DNA of 64,000 nucleotides from Spirosoma sp. SC4-14. GTDB taxonomy: Bacteria > Bacteroidota > Bacteroidia > Cytophagales > Spirosomataceae. The stretch's first letter is position 1, and the number at the start of each line of letters is the position of its first letter. Made by a program: the position numbers and the translations under genes. Location of the stretch: positions 6,193,001 through 6,257,000 of the forward strand of contig NZ_CP147518.1 in assembly GCF_037201965.1 (NCBI RefSeq), written 5' to 3'. The notes under the pieces were generated by a model. The model searched no databases and had not been told where the DNA came from. It was given only the letters and a program-made list of their open reading frames with translations. Positions 42,676 to 50,893 of the stretch are shown here, piece by piece.

Positions 42676-44697
42676 TTACGACAGAACAGGCAAAAACACC
42701 TTAAATATTGAGCCAGAACCGGGTTGACTTGTCGCATCGATAGCTCCACCATGACTTTCGGCAACACGTTGACAAATAGCAAGTCCTATTCCGGTTCCAC
42801 CATAGGTAGCAGTATCGTGCAAACGCTGGAAGGGCGTAAAAATCCGGTCTTTATAGCGTTCATCAAACCCAATTCCATTATCGACAACGGTGATCAGCCA
42901 GAACGACGATGCAGGCTGATCCTGTAGTTCAGGTGGTAACACATCGGCCAACGCGGACTGATACCGTATCTGAATAACGGGCTGTCGGCCCGGCAGCGTA
43001 AATTTGAGTGCATTGGCAATCAGGTTCTGAAACAATTGCCGCAAACGCGACGAACTCCCCCGAACGGCGGGCAATGGTACGGTATCGATTCGGGCTTTTT
43101 TTTCGGTAATACGTATCTCCAGATCGCTAAGCACGTCGGTTACAACATCGGTTAACGATACTTCCGCAAACGGTTCCCGCTGTGTAGTTAACTGCGAATA
43201 GGTGAGCAAATCTTTGATGAGCAGTTGCATTCGCCGGGCCGATTTCTGAATTCGCCGAATCATATCCCGTTCGCCATCCGACAAATTATCGGCAAACTGG
43301 CTATTCAGCATATCGCTAAAAGCCTGAATCCGGCGAAGCGGTTCCTGCAAATCGTGGGAGGCTATCTGCGCAAACTGTTGCAAGTTTTCGTTCGAACGCT
43401 TCAGTTCGGCGTTTGCTTCTCTTAGCTCGGAAGCCTGTTGCTGAGCGGCCAGCTCGGCCTTTTTACGGTCAGTAATGTTATTGTACGTTACCACAACGCC
43501 GTTGGTACCCTGTTTCACAGCCGACACCTCAAACCAGCCTTCCAGGCCAAAATCATCACGATAGTATTGAGTACTCCGCTCCGATTTTCCCGTTTCTACG
43601 ACCCGAATATACAGGTCAAAAAAGCCGTTTTCGCGATTGCCCGGAAATACAGTCAGCAAGGTTCGCCCAACAATTTGGTCGGGCGTCATAAAATTACTTT
43701 TTATAACCGCTTCGTTGGCCGTATCCATCATAAAATCGATGATAAGACCGGCTTCGTTGCGGATGGCGGTCATAGCAATAATGCTATTCAGCGATGCATC
43801 CAATACCGTTCGCAACTGATGCGTTTGCTGTTCGAGGTCCTGAGTTTGTTCAGCTACTCGTTGTTGCAGCAATTCTTCCGACCGTTTGCTATCGGTAATG
43901 TCGATAACCGTCCCGGTAAATCGGCTGGCTATGCCCTGCTCATTAAAAAAAGCCTGTCCATTGGCTCGTATCCAGCGCAGACTTCCATCTTCAATACCTA
44001 CTGTCCGATATTCGATATCGTAACGGCCAGCGCTTCCGGGTTGCAAAGCAGCCTGCACCACCCGGTCTGTACGCTCCCGATCATCGGGATGCAGTGCCTT
44101 CAGAAACACAGAATAATCGACAAAAGCGGTTGGCGATAAGCCAAACAATTCTTTTGTTCGCTCCGACCATATCAGTTCGCCCGTCAATGGATTCATATCC
44201 CAGGTTCCGAGTTGCGCCGACTGAATGGCCAGCCGTAATCGCTCTTCGGTTTCGCGGGTCTGCATCTCCGCTCGTTTACGATCGGTTACATCAACCAATA
44301 CGCCCGAAAACGTCACGGGTTCGCCACTGGCATTATACGTCAATTGACCACGGGCAAGCACCCATTTACTTTCTTCTTCCCGATTCACAATCCGGTACTC
44401 TGCCTCATAATTCTGACCCGACTGCATAGACCTCTGAATCAACTGAATGATTCGATCCCGATCGTCGCTATGAATATTGTTTGTAAATACATTCAGAGGT
44501 AGCCCTTCAGTTGCATCAGCGCTTTTCTGGTCGAACATCCGCAACAGATTGGAGTCGCCATATACTCTATCGCTATCGATATCCCAAAACCAGGTGGCAA
44601 TAAGACCAATGCTAAGGGCAGTCTGAAACTGGTTATAGGAACGCAGCAACAAGGCTTCTTCGGGGTGCGGAGAACGTTGATAGTTAAGTTGATTCAT
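42676..44697 (-). CDS. Multi-PAS sensor histidine kinase
   Basis: A 673-residue soluble kinase. Two PAS_3 domains (about 25-145 and 150-270), a coiled coil (275-300), a third PAS (300-415) and another coiled coil lead to HisKA with H448 in SHDLQEPLRRIQ. HATPase_c has NLIANALKF, DNGIGFDERY and GTGIGLAIC. The kinase core is strikingly like that of the kinase at 14496-16886, so these are probably paralogues. No membrane segment, receiver or adjacent regulator is present. It converges on the phytochrome operon, and a functional link with light signalling is possible but not shown. The ligand of its PAS domains is unknown. Confidence 0.92.
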   Translation of the reverse strand: MNQLNYQRSPHPEEALLLRSYNQFQTALSIGLIATWFWDIDSDRVYGDSNLLRMFDQKSADATEGLPLNVFTNNIHSDDRDRIIQLIQRSMQSGQNYEAEYRIVNREEESKWVLARGQLTYNASGEPVTFSGVLVDVTDRKRAEMQTRETEERLRLAIQSAQLGTWDMNPLTGELIWSERTKELFGLSPTAFVDYSVFLKALHPDDRERTDRVVQAALQPGSAGRYDIEYRTVGIEDGSLRWIRANGQAFFNEQGIASRFTGTVIDITDSKRSEELLQQRVAEQTQDLEQQTHQLRTVLDASLNSIIAMTAIRNEAGLIIDFMMDTANEAVIKSNFMTPDQIVGRTLLTVFPGNRENGFFDLYIRVVETGKSERSTQYYRDDFGLEGWFEVSAVKQGTNGVVVTYNNITDRKKAELAAQQQASELREANAELKRSNENLQQFAQIASHDLQEPLRRIQAFSDMLNSQFADNLSDGERDMIRRIQKSARRMQLLIKDLLTYSQLTTQREPFAEVSLTDVVTDVLSDLEIRITEKKARIDTVPLPAVRGSSSRLRQLFQNLIANALKFTLPGRQPVIQIRYQSALADVLPPELQDQPASSFWLITVVDNGIGFDERYKDRIFTPFQRLHDTATYGGTGIGLAICQRVAESHGGAIDATSQPGSGSIFKVFLPVLS

Positions 44698-44779
44698 AAC
44701 CGATGGCGAATACTCCCACTAAACTACAAACTAACCAGAAATTAAACAGATTACTTATTAAGCGACCTGCAATGCATAC

Positions 44780-44814
44780 AAAAAAGCCTCCTGACCAGTC
44801 AGGAGGCTTTCAGT
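44780..44814 (-). terminator. Terminator after the 71-residue exported protein gene
   Basis: GCCTCCTGAC (44786-44795) and GTCAGGAGGC (44798-44807) form a perfect 10-bp stem around CA. Read on the minus strand it is followed by a run of six T. It would end the small secreted-protein transcript. Confidence 0.85.
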
Positions 44815-44834
44815 ATTAGAGAAAACAATAAGAA

Positions 44835-45050
44835 CTATTGGCTAACCGATGCTTTTTTCATGCTCTTATGCATGTGTTTCATACTTTTAGCAGAATCGGC
44901 TTTTGCATCATCGCCCATCTTTTTCGCCCCGTGCTTCATTTGCCTGGCCTCTTTTTTGGCCATTTTAGCCTCTTTCTTCGTCTCATCCTGAGCAAATGCA
45001 GCGCCTGCCATCAACAGGATGGCTACAGCAGCAATCATTACCTTTTTCAT
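44835..45050 (-). CDS. Small exported Lys/Met-rich protein
   Basis: A 71-residue protein with a clear signal peptide (MKKVMIAAVAILLMAGAAFA, cleavage before QDE). The mature part is about 50 residues, very rich in Lys, Met, Ala and Ser, with repeated KMAKKEA, QMKHGAKKM and SMKHMHKSMKK phrases. The methionine and histidine content could suit binding of copper or another soft metal, but short helical charged proteins of this sort are common in Bacteroidota and their role is unknown. It has its own terminator. No family is recognised. Confidence 0.75.
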   Translation of the reverse strand: MKKVMIAAVAILLMAGAAFAQDETKKEAKMAKKEARQMKHGAKKMGDDAKADSAKSMKHMHKSMKKASVSQ

Positions 45051-45140
45051 AGAATTTATTGATAGATGATTAACATACTACCAACAGACCATAGACTAAA
45101 AGGTTATTAAACTTCTGTTAAAACAAACTTGTTCACCCAA

Positions 45141-45473
45141 TCAGGAATTGCCCGATTTGACCGACTTTTTCTTGACCTTTGTCGACGTTGTTCCCGTTCG
45201 AACGCTGCTGTGTGCATCCGTTTTTGTTGTCCCATTACCGCCTGCCCTGCCGGCCTGGTTTTGTTCCAGCGTAGTACCCGTTCCAGTTGAGACCCCCATT
45301 GTGCCATCGTGAGTATTGGCGGCCGATGGGTTTGACCGTACCTCATCAACAGGCGAGATCGTACCGGCCGTAGTAGAGGCAGCTTTTGTTGTAGGCCGGG
45401 TTTGTTTTTGCTGGGCCATAGCCGTTCCTGCCAGTAGCAGCAAACAGGCAACGGTTGTTGTTAGGTTAATCAT
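45141..45473 (-). CDS. Small exported Thr/Ser-rich hypothetical protein
   Basis: A 110-residue protein with a signal peptide (MINLTTTVACLLLLAGTAMA, cleavage before QQK). The mature part is low in hydrophobics and rich in Thr, Ser, Gly, Ala and Lys, ending in a basic TSTKVKKKSVKSGNS tail, so it is probably disordered in the periplasm. I recognise no family. It is transcribed in the same direction as, and 90 bp before, the 71-residue exported protein gene. Both could be stress-related envelope proteins, which is a guess. Confidence 0.65.
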   Translation of the reverse strand: MINLTTTVACLLLLAGTAMAQQKQTRPTTKAASTTAGTISPVDEVRSNPSAANTHDGTMGVSTGTGTTLEQNQAGRAGGNGTTKTDAHSSVRTGTTSTKVKKKSVKSGNS

Positions 45474-45561
45474 CAGTATCGTTTGTTTAGTTGATGATAA
45501 CCTAACTCACGCCATCAGTACAGGTTTACAAATGCTCCAGAATCCAAGCAAACGGACTTGC

Positions 45562-47157
45562 CTATACAGCTACTTTAAATTCTGATGTCAGATGGAACTG
45601 AATATCGGGGTTATTTTGCTGATTCATGCGTAACATCCACTCCGATTCGGCCAGAAACACCGGATTCCGATCTTTATCGTAGGCGATCTGATTCCCTTTC
45701 AAGCGGATAAATTCAGCTAGTTTGGCAGGGTTTTCGGCCGTAATCCAGCACGCTTTGGTATAGTTGAGTGGTACCCAACGGCATTTGGCTCCGTATTCGT
45801 TTTCCAGACGATATTGAATAACTTCGAACTGGAGCTCCCCAACGGTTCCAACAATTTTTCGATTGCCCAAATCGAGCGTAAACAACTGGGCAACTCCTTC
45901 GTCGGTCAGTTGCTGAATACCCTTGTCGAGCTGCTTCGATTTCATGGGGTCGAGATTGACCAACTCTTTAAAAATTTCGGGTGAAAAGCTCGGAATCCCC
46001 TGAAATTGTAACTCTTCGCCTTCGGTCAGCGTATCACCAATTTTGAAGGTTCCGGTATCGTATAAGCCAACAACATCGCCCGGAAACCCTTCCTCAACCA
46101 CACTTTTGCTATCGGCCATAAAACTAAAAGGCGACGCAAACCGAACGTTTTTGTCCAAACGGGTATGATGATAAAACTTACCCCGCTCAAACACGCCGGA
46201 ACAAATCCGCAGAAAGGCAATCCGATCGCGGTGGCGCGGGTCGAGGTTGGCGTGGATTTTAAAAATAAAACCACTAAAATTCTTTTCGTCGGGCAAAACC
46301 TCCCGCTTGTTAGTTGGGCGGGCAATGGGTTCGGGTGAAATCTGACAGAACCCTTCGAGCAATTCTTTTACACCAAAATTATTGACCGCCGATCCAAAAA
46401 ACACCGGAGCCAGCTTACCGTCCAGATAGGCCTGCCGGTCGAATGCATCATAGACGCCTTCAATCAGTTCGACGTCTTCGCGCAGTTGCTCGGCATCGCG
46501 CGGCCCTACTTTCTGGTCCAGCAATGAATCGGCCAGTTCAATGGGCAGCACATCGTCTTCGACTTTCGTTTTATTAACTTTAAAGAAATATAATTTTTTC
46601 TCGATCAGGCTATAAACGCCTTTAAAGTCGGAACCCATATTGACGGGCCAGGTCATGGGCCTAACCCGGATGTTGAGCTTCTCTTCAAGTTCATCGAGCA
46701 GGTCGAACGGGTTACGGCCTTCGCGGTCGAGCTTGTTAATGAAAATAATAACCGGTGTGTCGCGCATCCGGCAAACCTCCATCAGGCGCTCGGTTTGCTC
46801 CTCAACGCCTTTCACACAGTCGATCACCAGAATTACACTATCGACAGCCGTAAGTGTCCGATAAGTATCTTCGGCAAAATCTTTGTGACCAGGGGTATCC
46901 AGAATATTAATTTTCAGATTATCGTACTCGAACGTCATCACCGATGTAGCCACGGAAATACCCCGTTGCTTTTCGATTTCCATAAAATCGGACGTAGCCG
47001 TCTTCTTGATTTTATTGGATTTTACGGCACCTGCCGTTTGGATAGCACCACCAAATAGCAGCAGTTTTTCGGTCAATGTGGTTTTACCGGCATCGGGGTG
47101 ACTAATGATCGCAAAAGTTCGCCGGCGAGCCGTTTCAGCCTGTATATTCGTTTGCAT
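45562..47157 (-). CDS. prfC: Peptide chain release factor 3
   Basis: A 531-residue translational GTPase of standard RF3 length. The G domain shows SHPDAGKTT (19-27), DTPGH (87-91) and NKLD (141-144), with the RF3-type switch region [14 protein letters not shown]. Domain II follows (about 290-400), and a C-terminal domain includes LTSEFKV at the end. RF3 uses GTP to recycle RF1 and RF2 from the ribosome after peptide release. TATTTTTG on the minus strand (47177-47184) is a plausible -7 box close to the start. A family B inverted repeat lies directly upstream, between prfC and the DUF423 gene. Confidence 0.97.
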   Translation of the reverse strand: MQTNIQAETARRRTFAIISHPDAGKTTLTEKLLLFGGAIQTAGAVKSNKIKKTATSDFMEIEKQRGISVATSVMTFEYDNLKINILDTPGHKDFAEDTYRTLTAVDSVILVIDCVKGVEEQTERLMEVCRMRDTPVIIFINKLDREGRNPFDLLDELEEKLNIRVRPMTWPVNMGSDFKGVYSLIEKKLYFFKVNKTKVEDDVLPIELADSLLDQKVGPRDAEQLREDVELIEGVYDAFDRQAYLDGKLAPVFFGSAVNNFGVKELLEGFCQISPEPIARPTNKREVLPDEKNFSGFIFKIHANLDPRHRDRIAFLRICSGVFERGKFYHHTRLDKNVRFASPFSFMADSKSVVEEGFPGDVVGLYDTGTFKIGDTLTEGEELQFQGIPSFSPEIFKELVNLDPMKSKQLDKGIQQLTDEGVAQLFTLDLGNRKIVGTVGELQFEVIQYRLENEYGAKCRWVPLNYTKACWITAENPAKLAEFIRLKGNQIAYDKDRNPVFLAESEWMLRMNQQNNPDIQFHLTSEFKVAV

Positions 47158-47189
47158 TATTCTCAGAATCAGAACACAAAAATACGAAG

Positions 47190-47278
47190 ATAAGTGAAGA
47201 ATGAAGAGTGAAAAATGAAGAATAGTTGCAGACTTAATCAGGTACTCTTCATTTTTCTATCTTCATTCTTCACTTATT
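47190..47278. repeat. Family B inverted repeat, copy 2
   Basis: Arms of about 32 bp, ATAAGTGAAGAATGAAGA then GAAAAATGAAGA on the left (from 47190), pair with 47246-47277 with two mismatches. The loop word is AGTTGCAGA (47224-47232), close to AGATGCAGT in copies 1 and 3. The right arm ends immediately at the stop codon of the DUF423 gene (47279), on the minus strand. Confidence 0.8.
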
Positions 47279-47656
47279 TTAAACAAACGCCCACAATAAA
47301 AGTGCCCATCCGGCAATCATGGCAACGCCACCCAGTGGAGTGATCGCACCAAGCCAGGTAATCCCCGTGAAACAGAGAATATAGAGCGAACCGGAGAAAA
47401 TCAGCGTACCGCCCAGCAAGGAATAGCCCGACCAGTTCAGGAGCTTTACGATTGACGGATTGCTGCTAAACACCTGCATTAACACGCCTACCAGTACAAG
47501 AGCCAGGGCATGGTAGAACTGATATTTAACGGCTGTTTCGAAGGTGGCTGTGCGCCCGGAGGCTTCCAGCATCCCCCGCAGAGCATGTGCCCCAAATGCA
47601 CCAAGCGCAACGCCCAGCAGCCCCAGGGCCGCTCCCGATTGAATAAAAAATTTCAT
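47279..47656 (-). CDS. DUF423 family membrane protein
   Basis: A 125-residue protein with four hydrophobic helices. The opening GAALGLLGVALGAFGAHALRGML is the DUF423 signature, followed by KYQFYHALALVLVGVL and a C-terminal GGVAMIAGWALLLWAFV. The family (E. coli YgdD is a member) is widespread and lacks an assigned function. It sits between two inverted repeats, with yggS-like upstream and prfC downstream on the same strand, so the three may be co-transcribed. Confidence 0.85.
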   Translation of the reverse strand: MKFFIQSGAALGLLGVALGAFGAHALRGMLEASGRTATFETAVKYQFYHALALVLVGVLMQVFSSNPSIVKLLNWSGYSLLGGTLIFSGSLYILCFTGITWLGAITPLGGVAMIAGWALLLWAFV

Positions 47657-47660
47657 AAAT

Positions 47661-47757
47661 CTGAACCAAGATTTTAACGAGATTATACGGATTAATGAGC
47701 CTAAAACTGCAATGTAAATCCTAGTAGTCTTTACAATCTTGTTAAAATCTTGGTTCA
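47661..47757. repeat. Inverted repeat overlapping the yggS-like stop codon
   Basis: CTGAACCAAGATTTTAAC (47661-47678) is exactly complementary to 47741-47758, with partial pairing continuing inward (GATTATAC against TTACAATC). The outer end of the right arm supplies the TGA stop codon of the yggS-like gene on the minus strand (47755-47757). A transcribed stem would therefore start at the stop codon itself. Confidence 0.75.
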
Positions 47758-48417
47758 GACACGATTTCCAAAAATAGCACTTCCAACCCGAACCAGCGTA
47801 CTCCCTTCTTCAACGGCAATCAGATAGTCGCCACTCATCCCCATTGAGAGTTCTGAAAACTGAACATTTTTCCGATTTATCGTTGCCAGTTTATCATATA
47901 ACTGCTTTAAACCACGAAATTCCTGCCGAATCTGTATCTCATTCTCGGTGTTGGTTGCCAGCCCCATTAACCCAACAATGCGGATGTTTGGCAAGCTTTC
48001 CAGCATTGGTTCATTCAGCAGGTCTTCGGCTTCGTCGGGCAAAAGGCCAAACTTCGTTTCTTCGTCGGCAATATAAATTTGAAGCAGGCAATTAATAATC
48101 CGGTTGTTTTTTGCGGCCTGTTTGTTGATTTCCTGTAGCAGTTTCAGGCTATCGACCGAATGGATCAATGCTACAAATGGGGCTACGTATTTAACCTTGT
48201 TTGTTTGTAGATGACCAATCAGGTGCCACTCAATGTCGCCTGGAAGCAGTGGATATTTTTCAACCATTTCCTGAACTTTGTTTTCTCCAAACTTGCGGCA
48301 ACCTGCTTCATAAGCCTCGCGCAGCATATCGACGGGCTTCGTTTTAGTAACAGCAATTAGTTGAGCGCGGCCATCCAGTTCTGTTTCAATTCGACGAATA
48401 TTATCAGCGATCTTCAT
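47755..48417 (-). CDS. YggS/PLPBP-family pyridoxal-phosphate homeostasis protein
   Basis: A 220-residue single-domain TIM barrel. The cofactor lysine is K25 in IAVTKTKPVD, and conserved KFGENKVQEM, WHLIGHLQTNKVK, LLQIYIADEETKFG and ELSMGMSGDYLIAVEEGSTLVRVGSAIFG blocks follow. The family binds pyridoxal 5'-phosphate and keeps its level and amino-acid balance; it has no known catalytic activity. It is the most upstream of the yggS-like, DUF423 and prfC genes on this strand. TATCTTTG on the minus strand (48461-48468) is a consensus -7 box 44 nt before the start. Confidence 0.93.
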   Translation of the reverse strand: MKIADNIRRIETELDGRAQLIAVTKTKPVDMLREAYEAGCRKFGENKVQEMVEKYPLLPGDIEWHLIGHLQTNKVKYVAPFVALIHSVDSLKLLQEINKQAAKNNRIINCLLQIYIADEETKFGLLPDEAEDLLNEPMLESLPNIRIVGLMGLATNTENEIQIRQEFRGLKQLYDKLATINRKNVQFSELSMGMSGDYLIAVEEGSTLVRVGSAIFGNRV

Positions 48418-48595
48418 AAGGCAAACCTCGGTTCAGTACCGACCGTTTATTAATATTGTGCAAAGATAGGTTTGAGAACTACGCGAAATCATGTAGTTTT
48501 TGCCCCTAAACAGTCTAAATGGTACAATAAACCAATGGATGATGTAGTTTTGGTAAGGATTTAACCACAACCCGTCAGCTTAATACTTAATACGA

Positions 48596-49537
48596 ATGGA
48601 ACCTAGACCACAATCACAAAATAATAGTCGTAGTTATCTGCTGGCTGCCCTGCTGGTGCTGGCGGCATTGAACCTACTACTACTCTATTTTTATTACCAG
48701 GAGCGCCAGGACAACAAAACGAAGGACGCCACCATTGCGGCCAAAACAGAAGAAGTCCTGTCGGCCAAAACCAAACTAGACTCTATTTCGGCCCAACTGG
48801 ATGCTAAAATTGCCGAGATTCAACAATTAGGGGGCAATGTTGATTCCCTGATGAAGGTAAAGGCCCAACTGGAAGTTGATAAGCGTGAACTACGGAATGT
48901 CAACACATTTGATAGTAAGAAGTACGAACAGAAAATCAGAAACTATCAGGCTATACTGGCTCAGAAAGATCAGGAAATTGCCCGCCTAAAAGAAGAAAAT
49001 GGGGTATTGACCCAGCAAAATGAATCGCTGGCGCAGGAAAACAATAGCCTGAAAGCCGAAAAGCAAACATTAAGTGATTCGGTTGTAGCTGTATCGTCGA
49101 AAAATCAGGAACTAGCCGAAAAAGTCACGATAGCAGCAGCACTCCGGGCCGAAAACATTACTGTCGATGCCATCAACAAACGAGGTAAAGAAAAAGATGG
49201 CGGCAGTTATAAAGCCCGGAAAATTGATAAAATTAAAGTGTCGGTTCGGCTGGCGCCCAACGGTCTGGCCAAGCAGGAAGAAAAAGATCTCTACATGCGC
49301 ATTCTGGACCCAAGCGGTGCTGTTGTTTCAGACATGGCAACGGGTTCGGGCGAGTTTACCTATAACGGCCAGGGTATGATTTATACAGCCATGCAACGGT
49401 TCATGTTCGACAACAGCCGTCAAACGGTCGATTTTATCTACGGCCGGGGCGGTCAACGCTTCAGTTCAGGAGCATACACCATCGAAATATACTGCGAAGG
49501 CTTCCGAATTGGCGAAGGCGGCTTTACGGTGAAGTAA
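48596..49537 (+). CDS. Membrane-anchored coiled-coil protein, unknown function
   Basis: A 313-residue protein with one membrane helix (about 14-34), a long coiled coil (35-190, with heptad-like QKDQEIARLKEEN and NNSLKAEKQTLSDS) and a C-terminal beta-rich domain (200-313: KIKVSVRLAPNGLA, DLYMRILDPSGAVV, QTVDFIYGRGG). The topology would put the coil and the beta domain in the periplasm. I do not recognise a named family, though Bacteroidota often encode such proteins near the ribosomal S6 genes. TAGTTTTG at 48545-48552 may be its -7 box. A family B repeat follows its stop. Confidence 0.8.
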   Translation: MEPRPQSQNNSRSYLLAALLVLAALNLLLLYFYYQERQDNKTKDATIAAKTEEVLSAKTKLDSISAQLDAKIAEIQQLGGNVDSLMKVKAQLEVDKRELRNVNTFDSKKYEQKIRNYQAILAQKDQEIARLKEENGVLTQQNESLAQENNSLKAEKQTLSDSVVAVSSKNQELAEKVTIAAALRAENITVDAINKRGKEKDGGSYKARKIDKIKVSVRLAPNGLAKQEEKDLYMRILDPSGAVVSDMATGSGEFTYNGQGMIYTAMQRFMFDNSRQTVDFIYGRGGQRFSSGAYTIEIYCEGFRIGEGGFTVK

Positions 49538-49612
49538 AAGAAGTGAAGAGTGAAACATAAGAAGATGCAGTTCCTATTTTTCATTCTTCACTTTGCACTC
49601 TTCACTTCTTTT
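49536..49612. repeat. Family B inverted repeat, copy 3
   Basis: AAAAGAAGTGAAGAGTG (49536-49552) is exactly complementary to 49596-49612, and a second GAAGAGTGAA-type unit inside the right arm offers alternative pairing. The loop carries AGATGCAGT (49563-49571) as in copy 1. The left arm overlaps the end of the upstream stop codon, and the right arm overlaps the -33 box of the rpsF promoter. Confidence 0.8.
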
Positions 49613-49623
49613 CTTTACCTTTG
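49592..49623 (+). promoter_or_regulatory. Promoter of the rpsF-rpsR-rplI operon
   Basis: TTTG at 49592-49595, a 20-nt spacer, and TACCTTTG at 49616-49623 match the Bacteroidota consensus exactly. The -33 element and most of the spacer lie in the right arm of the family B repeat. Transcription should start near 49630, giving a leader of about 24 nt. Confidence 0.75.
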
Positions 49624-49653
49624 CGGCCTCATATTCAAACCAATATACGTACA

Positions 49654-50028
49654 ATGTTTCTTAATAACTACGAAACGGTGTTCATTTTAACTCCCGTTTT
49701 ATCTGAAATTCAGATAAAGGACGCCGTTGACAAGTTTCGCAAAGTGCTAACCGACAACGGTGCGGAACTCGTTCATGAAGAAAGTATGGGCCTTCGCAAA
49801 CTGGCCTATCCGATCCAGCACAAGAACACGGGTTACTACCAACTCATTGAGTTTAAGGCTCCCGGCACTATTGTTGAAAAGCTTAACACCGAATATCTTC
49901 GGGATGAGCGCGTGATCCGTCATCTGACGGTTTCGCTTGACAAACATGCAGTTGCGTATAACGAACGGAAGCGTAACGGTCTAGTGGGTAAGAAAAAACA
50001 AACCGAAAACGCCGGGGAGGCCAAGTAA
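49654..50028 (+). CDS. rpsF: 30S ribosomal protein S6
   Basis: A 124-residue protein, a normal S6 with the ferredoxin-like fold ([55 protein letters not shown]). S6 pairs with S18 on the small-subunit platform. The ATG at 49654 is chosen because the in-frame TTG at 49621 falls inside the promoter -7 box and would precede the transcription start. It leads the S6-S18-L9 operon, with S18 starting two bases after the stop. Confidence 0.96.
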   Translation: MFLNNYETVFILTPVLSEIQIKDAVDKFRKVLTDNGAELVHEESMGLRKLAYPIQHKNTGYYQLIEFKAPGTIVEKLNTEYLRDERVIRHLTVSLDKHAVAYNERKRNGLVGKKKQTENAGEAK

Positions 50029-50030
50029 TC

Positions 50031-50282
50031 ATGAGTTTGCAAAACGAATCAGTCTCGAAAACCGAGAACCGCAAAAAATACGACCGTTTTAAGAAAGCGG
50101 GGATTAAATATATCGACTACAAAGACGGCAACTTCCTGCTGAAATTGCTGAACGAACAGGGCAAAATCCTTCCTCGTCGGCTAACCGGAACAAGCCTGAA
50201 AAACCAGCGTAAAGTGGCCCAGGCCGTCAAACGCGCTCGTCATCTGGCTATCCTGCCTTATGTAGGTGATTCTCTGAAATAA
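50031..50282 (+). CDS. rpsR: 30S ribosomal protein S18
   Basis: An 83-residue S18. The family core KYCRFKK is altered to [18 protein letters not shown] near the N-terminus, and [33 protein letters not shown] is the classical C-terminal block. Cysteine is absent, so no zinc-ribbon form. It binds S6 and 16S rRNA. It is separated from rpsF by two bases and from rplI by a gap holding a small inverted repeat. Confidence 0.95.
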   Translation: MSLQNESVSKTENRKKYDRFKKAGIKYIDYKDGNFLLKLLNEQGKILPRRLTGTSLKNQRKVAQAVKRARHLAILPYVGDSLK

Positions 50283-50283
50283 A

Positions 50284-50324
50284 GTTTACAGTTCGCTTTT
50301 AACTGAAAACAGAAAACTGTAAAC
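50284..50324. repeat. Inverted repeat between rpsR and rplI
   Basis: GTTTACAGTT (50284-50293) pairs exactly with AACTGTAAAC (50315-50324), and inner CTTTT/AAAAC parts extend the stem. Its words resemble family A arms (GTTTACGGT) but no family A loop core is present. A leading stem here could lower L9 output relative to S6 and S18. Confidence 0.6.
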
Positions 50325-50359
50325 CGCACGGGCGGCCCCGTGAAAACTATTTTCAAAAA

Positions 50360-50803
50360 ATGGAAATCATTTTAAAAACAGATATTGCCGGCCTGGGCTA
50401 TAAAAACGATATCGTTATAGTTAAGCCAGGTTATGGCCGCAACTACCTGATTCCTCAGGGGTATGCGATCATGGCAACCGATTCTAATCGCAAAATCGTT
50501 GCCGAAAACATTCGTCAGGCTGCTCACAAAGCCGAGAAAATTAAGAACGACGCTCAGGCTTTGGCCGATGGCATTGGCGATATCACGCTGACCATCCCTG
50601 CAAAGGCGGGCGAAAGTGGTAAAATTTTTGGCCGGGTTACCAATACGCAGGTAGCCGATGCACTGCGCGAAAAAGGATTCGATATTGATCGGAAGAAAAT
50701 TACGGTCGACGATGTTAAAACGCTTGGTAGTTACGAAGCCTCGCTGGATCTTCACAAAGATGTGAAACATAAAGTAAAATTTGAGGTTGTAGCGGCTGAA
50801 TAA
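50360..50803 (+). CDS. rplI: 50S ribosomal protein L9
   Basis: A 147-residue L9 with the N-terminal rRNA-binding domain (MEIILKTDIAGLGYKNDIVIVKPGYGRNYLIPQGYA), the long connecting helix (about 40-75) and the C-terminal domain (80-147; KIFGRVTNTQVADALREKGFDIDRKKI). It spans from the L1 stalk base outward. It ends the ribosomal operon, followed by a terminator. Confidence 0.97.
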   Translation: MEIILKTDIAGLGYKNDIVIVKPGYGRNYLIPQGYAIMATDSNRKIVAENIRQAAHKAEKIKNDAQALADGIGDITLTIPAKAGESGKIFGRVTNTQVADALREKGFDIDRKKITVDDVKTLGSYEASLDLHKDVKHKVKFEVVAAE

Positions 50804-50821
50804 GCTACCCCAACTTCTCTT

Positions 50822-50863
50822 AAAACCGACCGGCCCGTACTAACGTGGCTGGTCGGTTTTTTT
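50822..50863 (+). terminator. Terminator after rplI
   Basis: AAACCGACC with GGCC inside pairs with GGCT and GGTCGGTTT around the intervening bases (50823-50860), followed by a run of seven T. Confidence 0.85.
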
Positions 50864-50893
50864 GTTATCTTTGAGTAAACGAAACAGGCTCAA

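Noticed and set aside
43438-44139. 233-codon plus-strand frame opposite the PAS kinase
   Set aside because: It is antisense to clearly conserved PAS and coiled-coil sequence.
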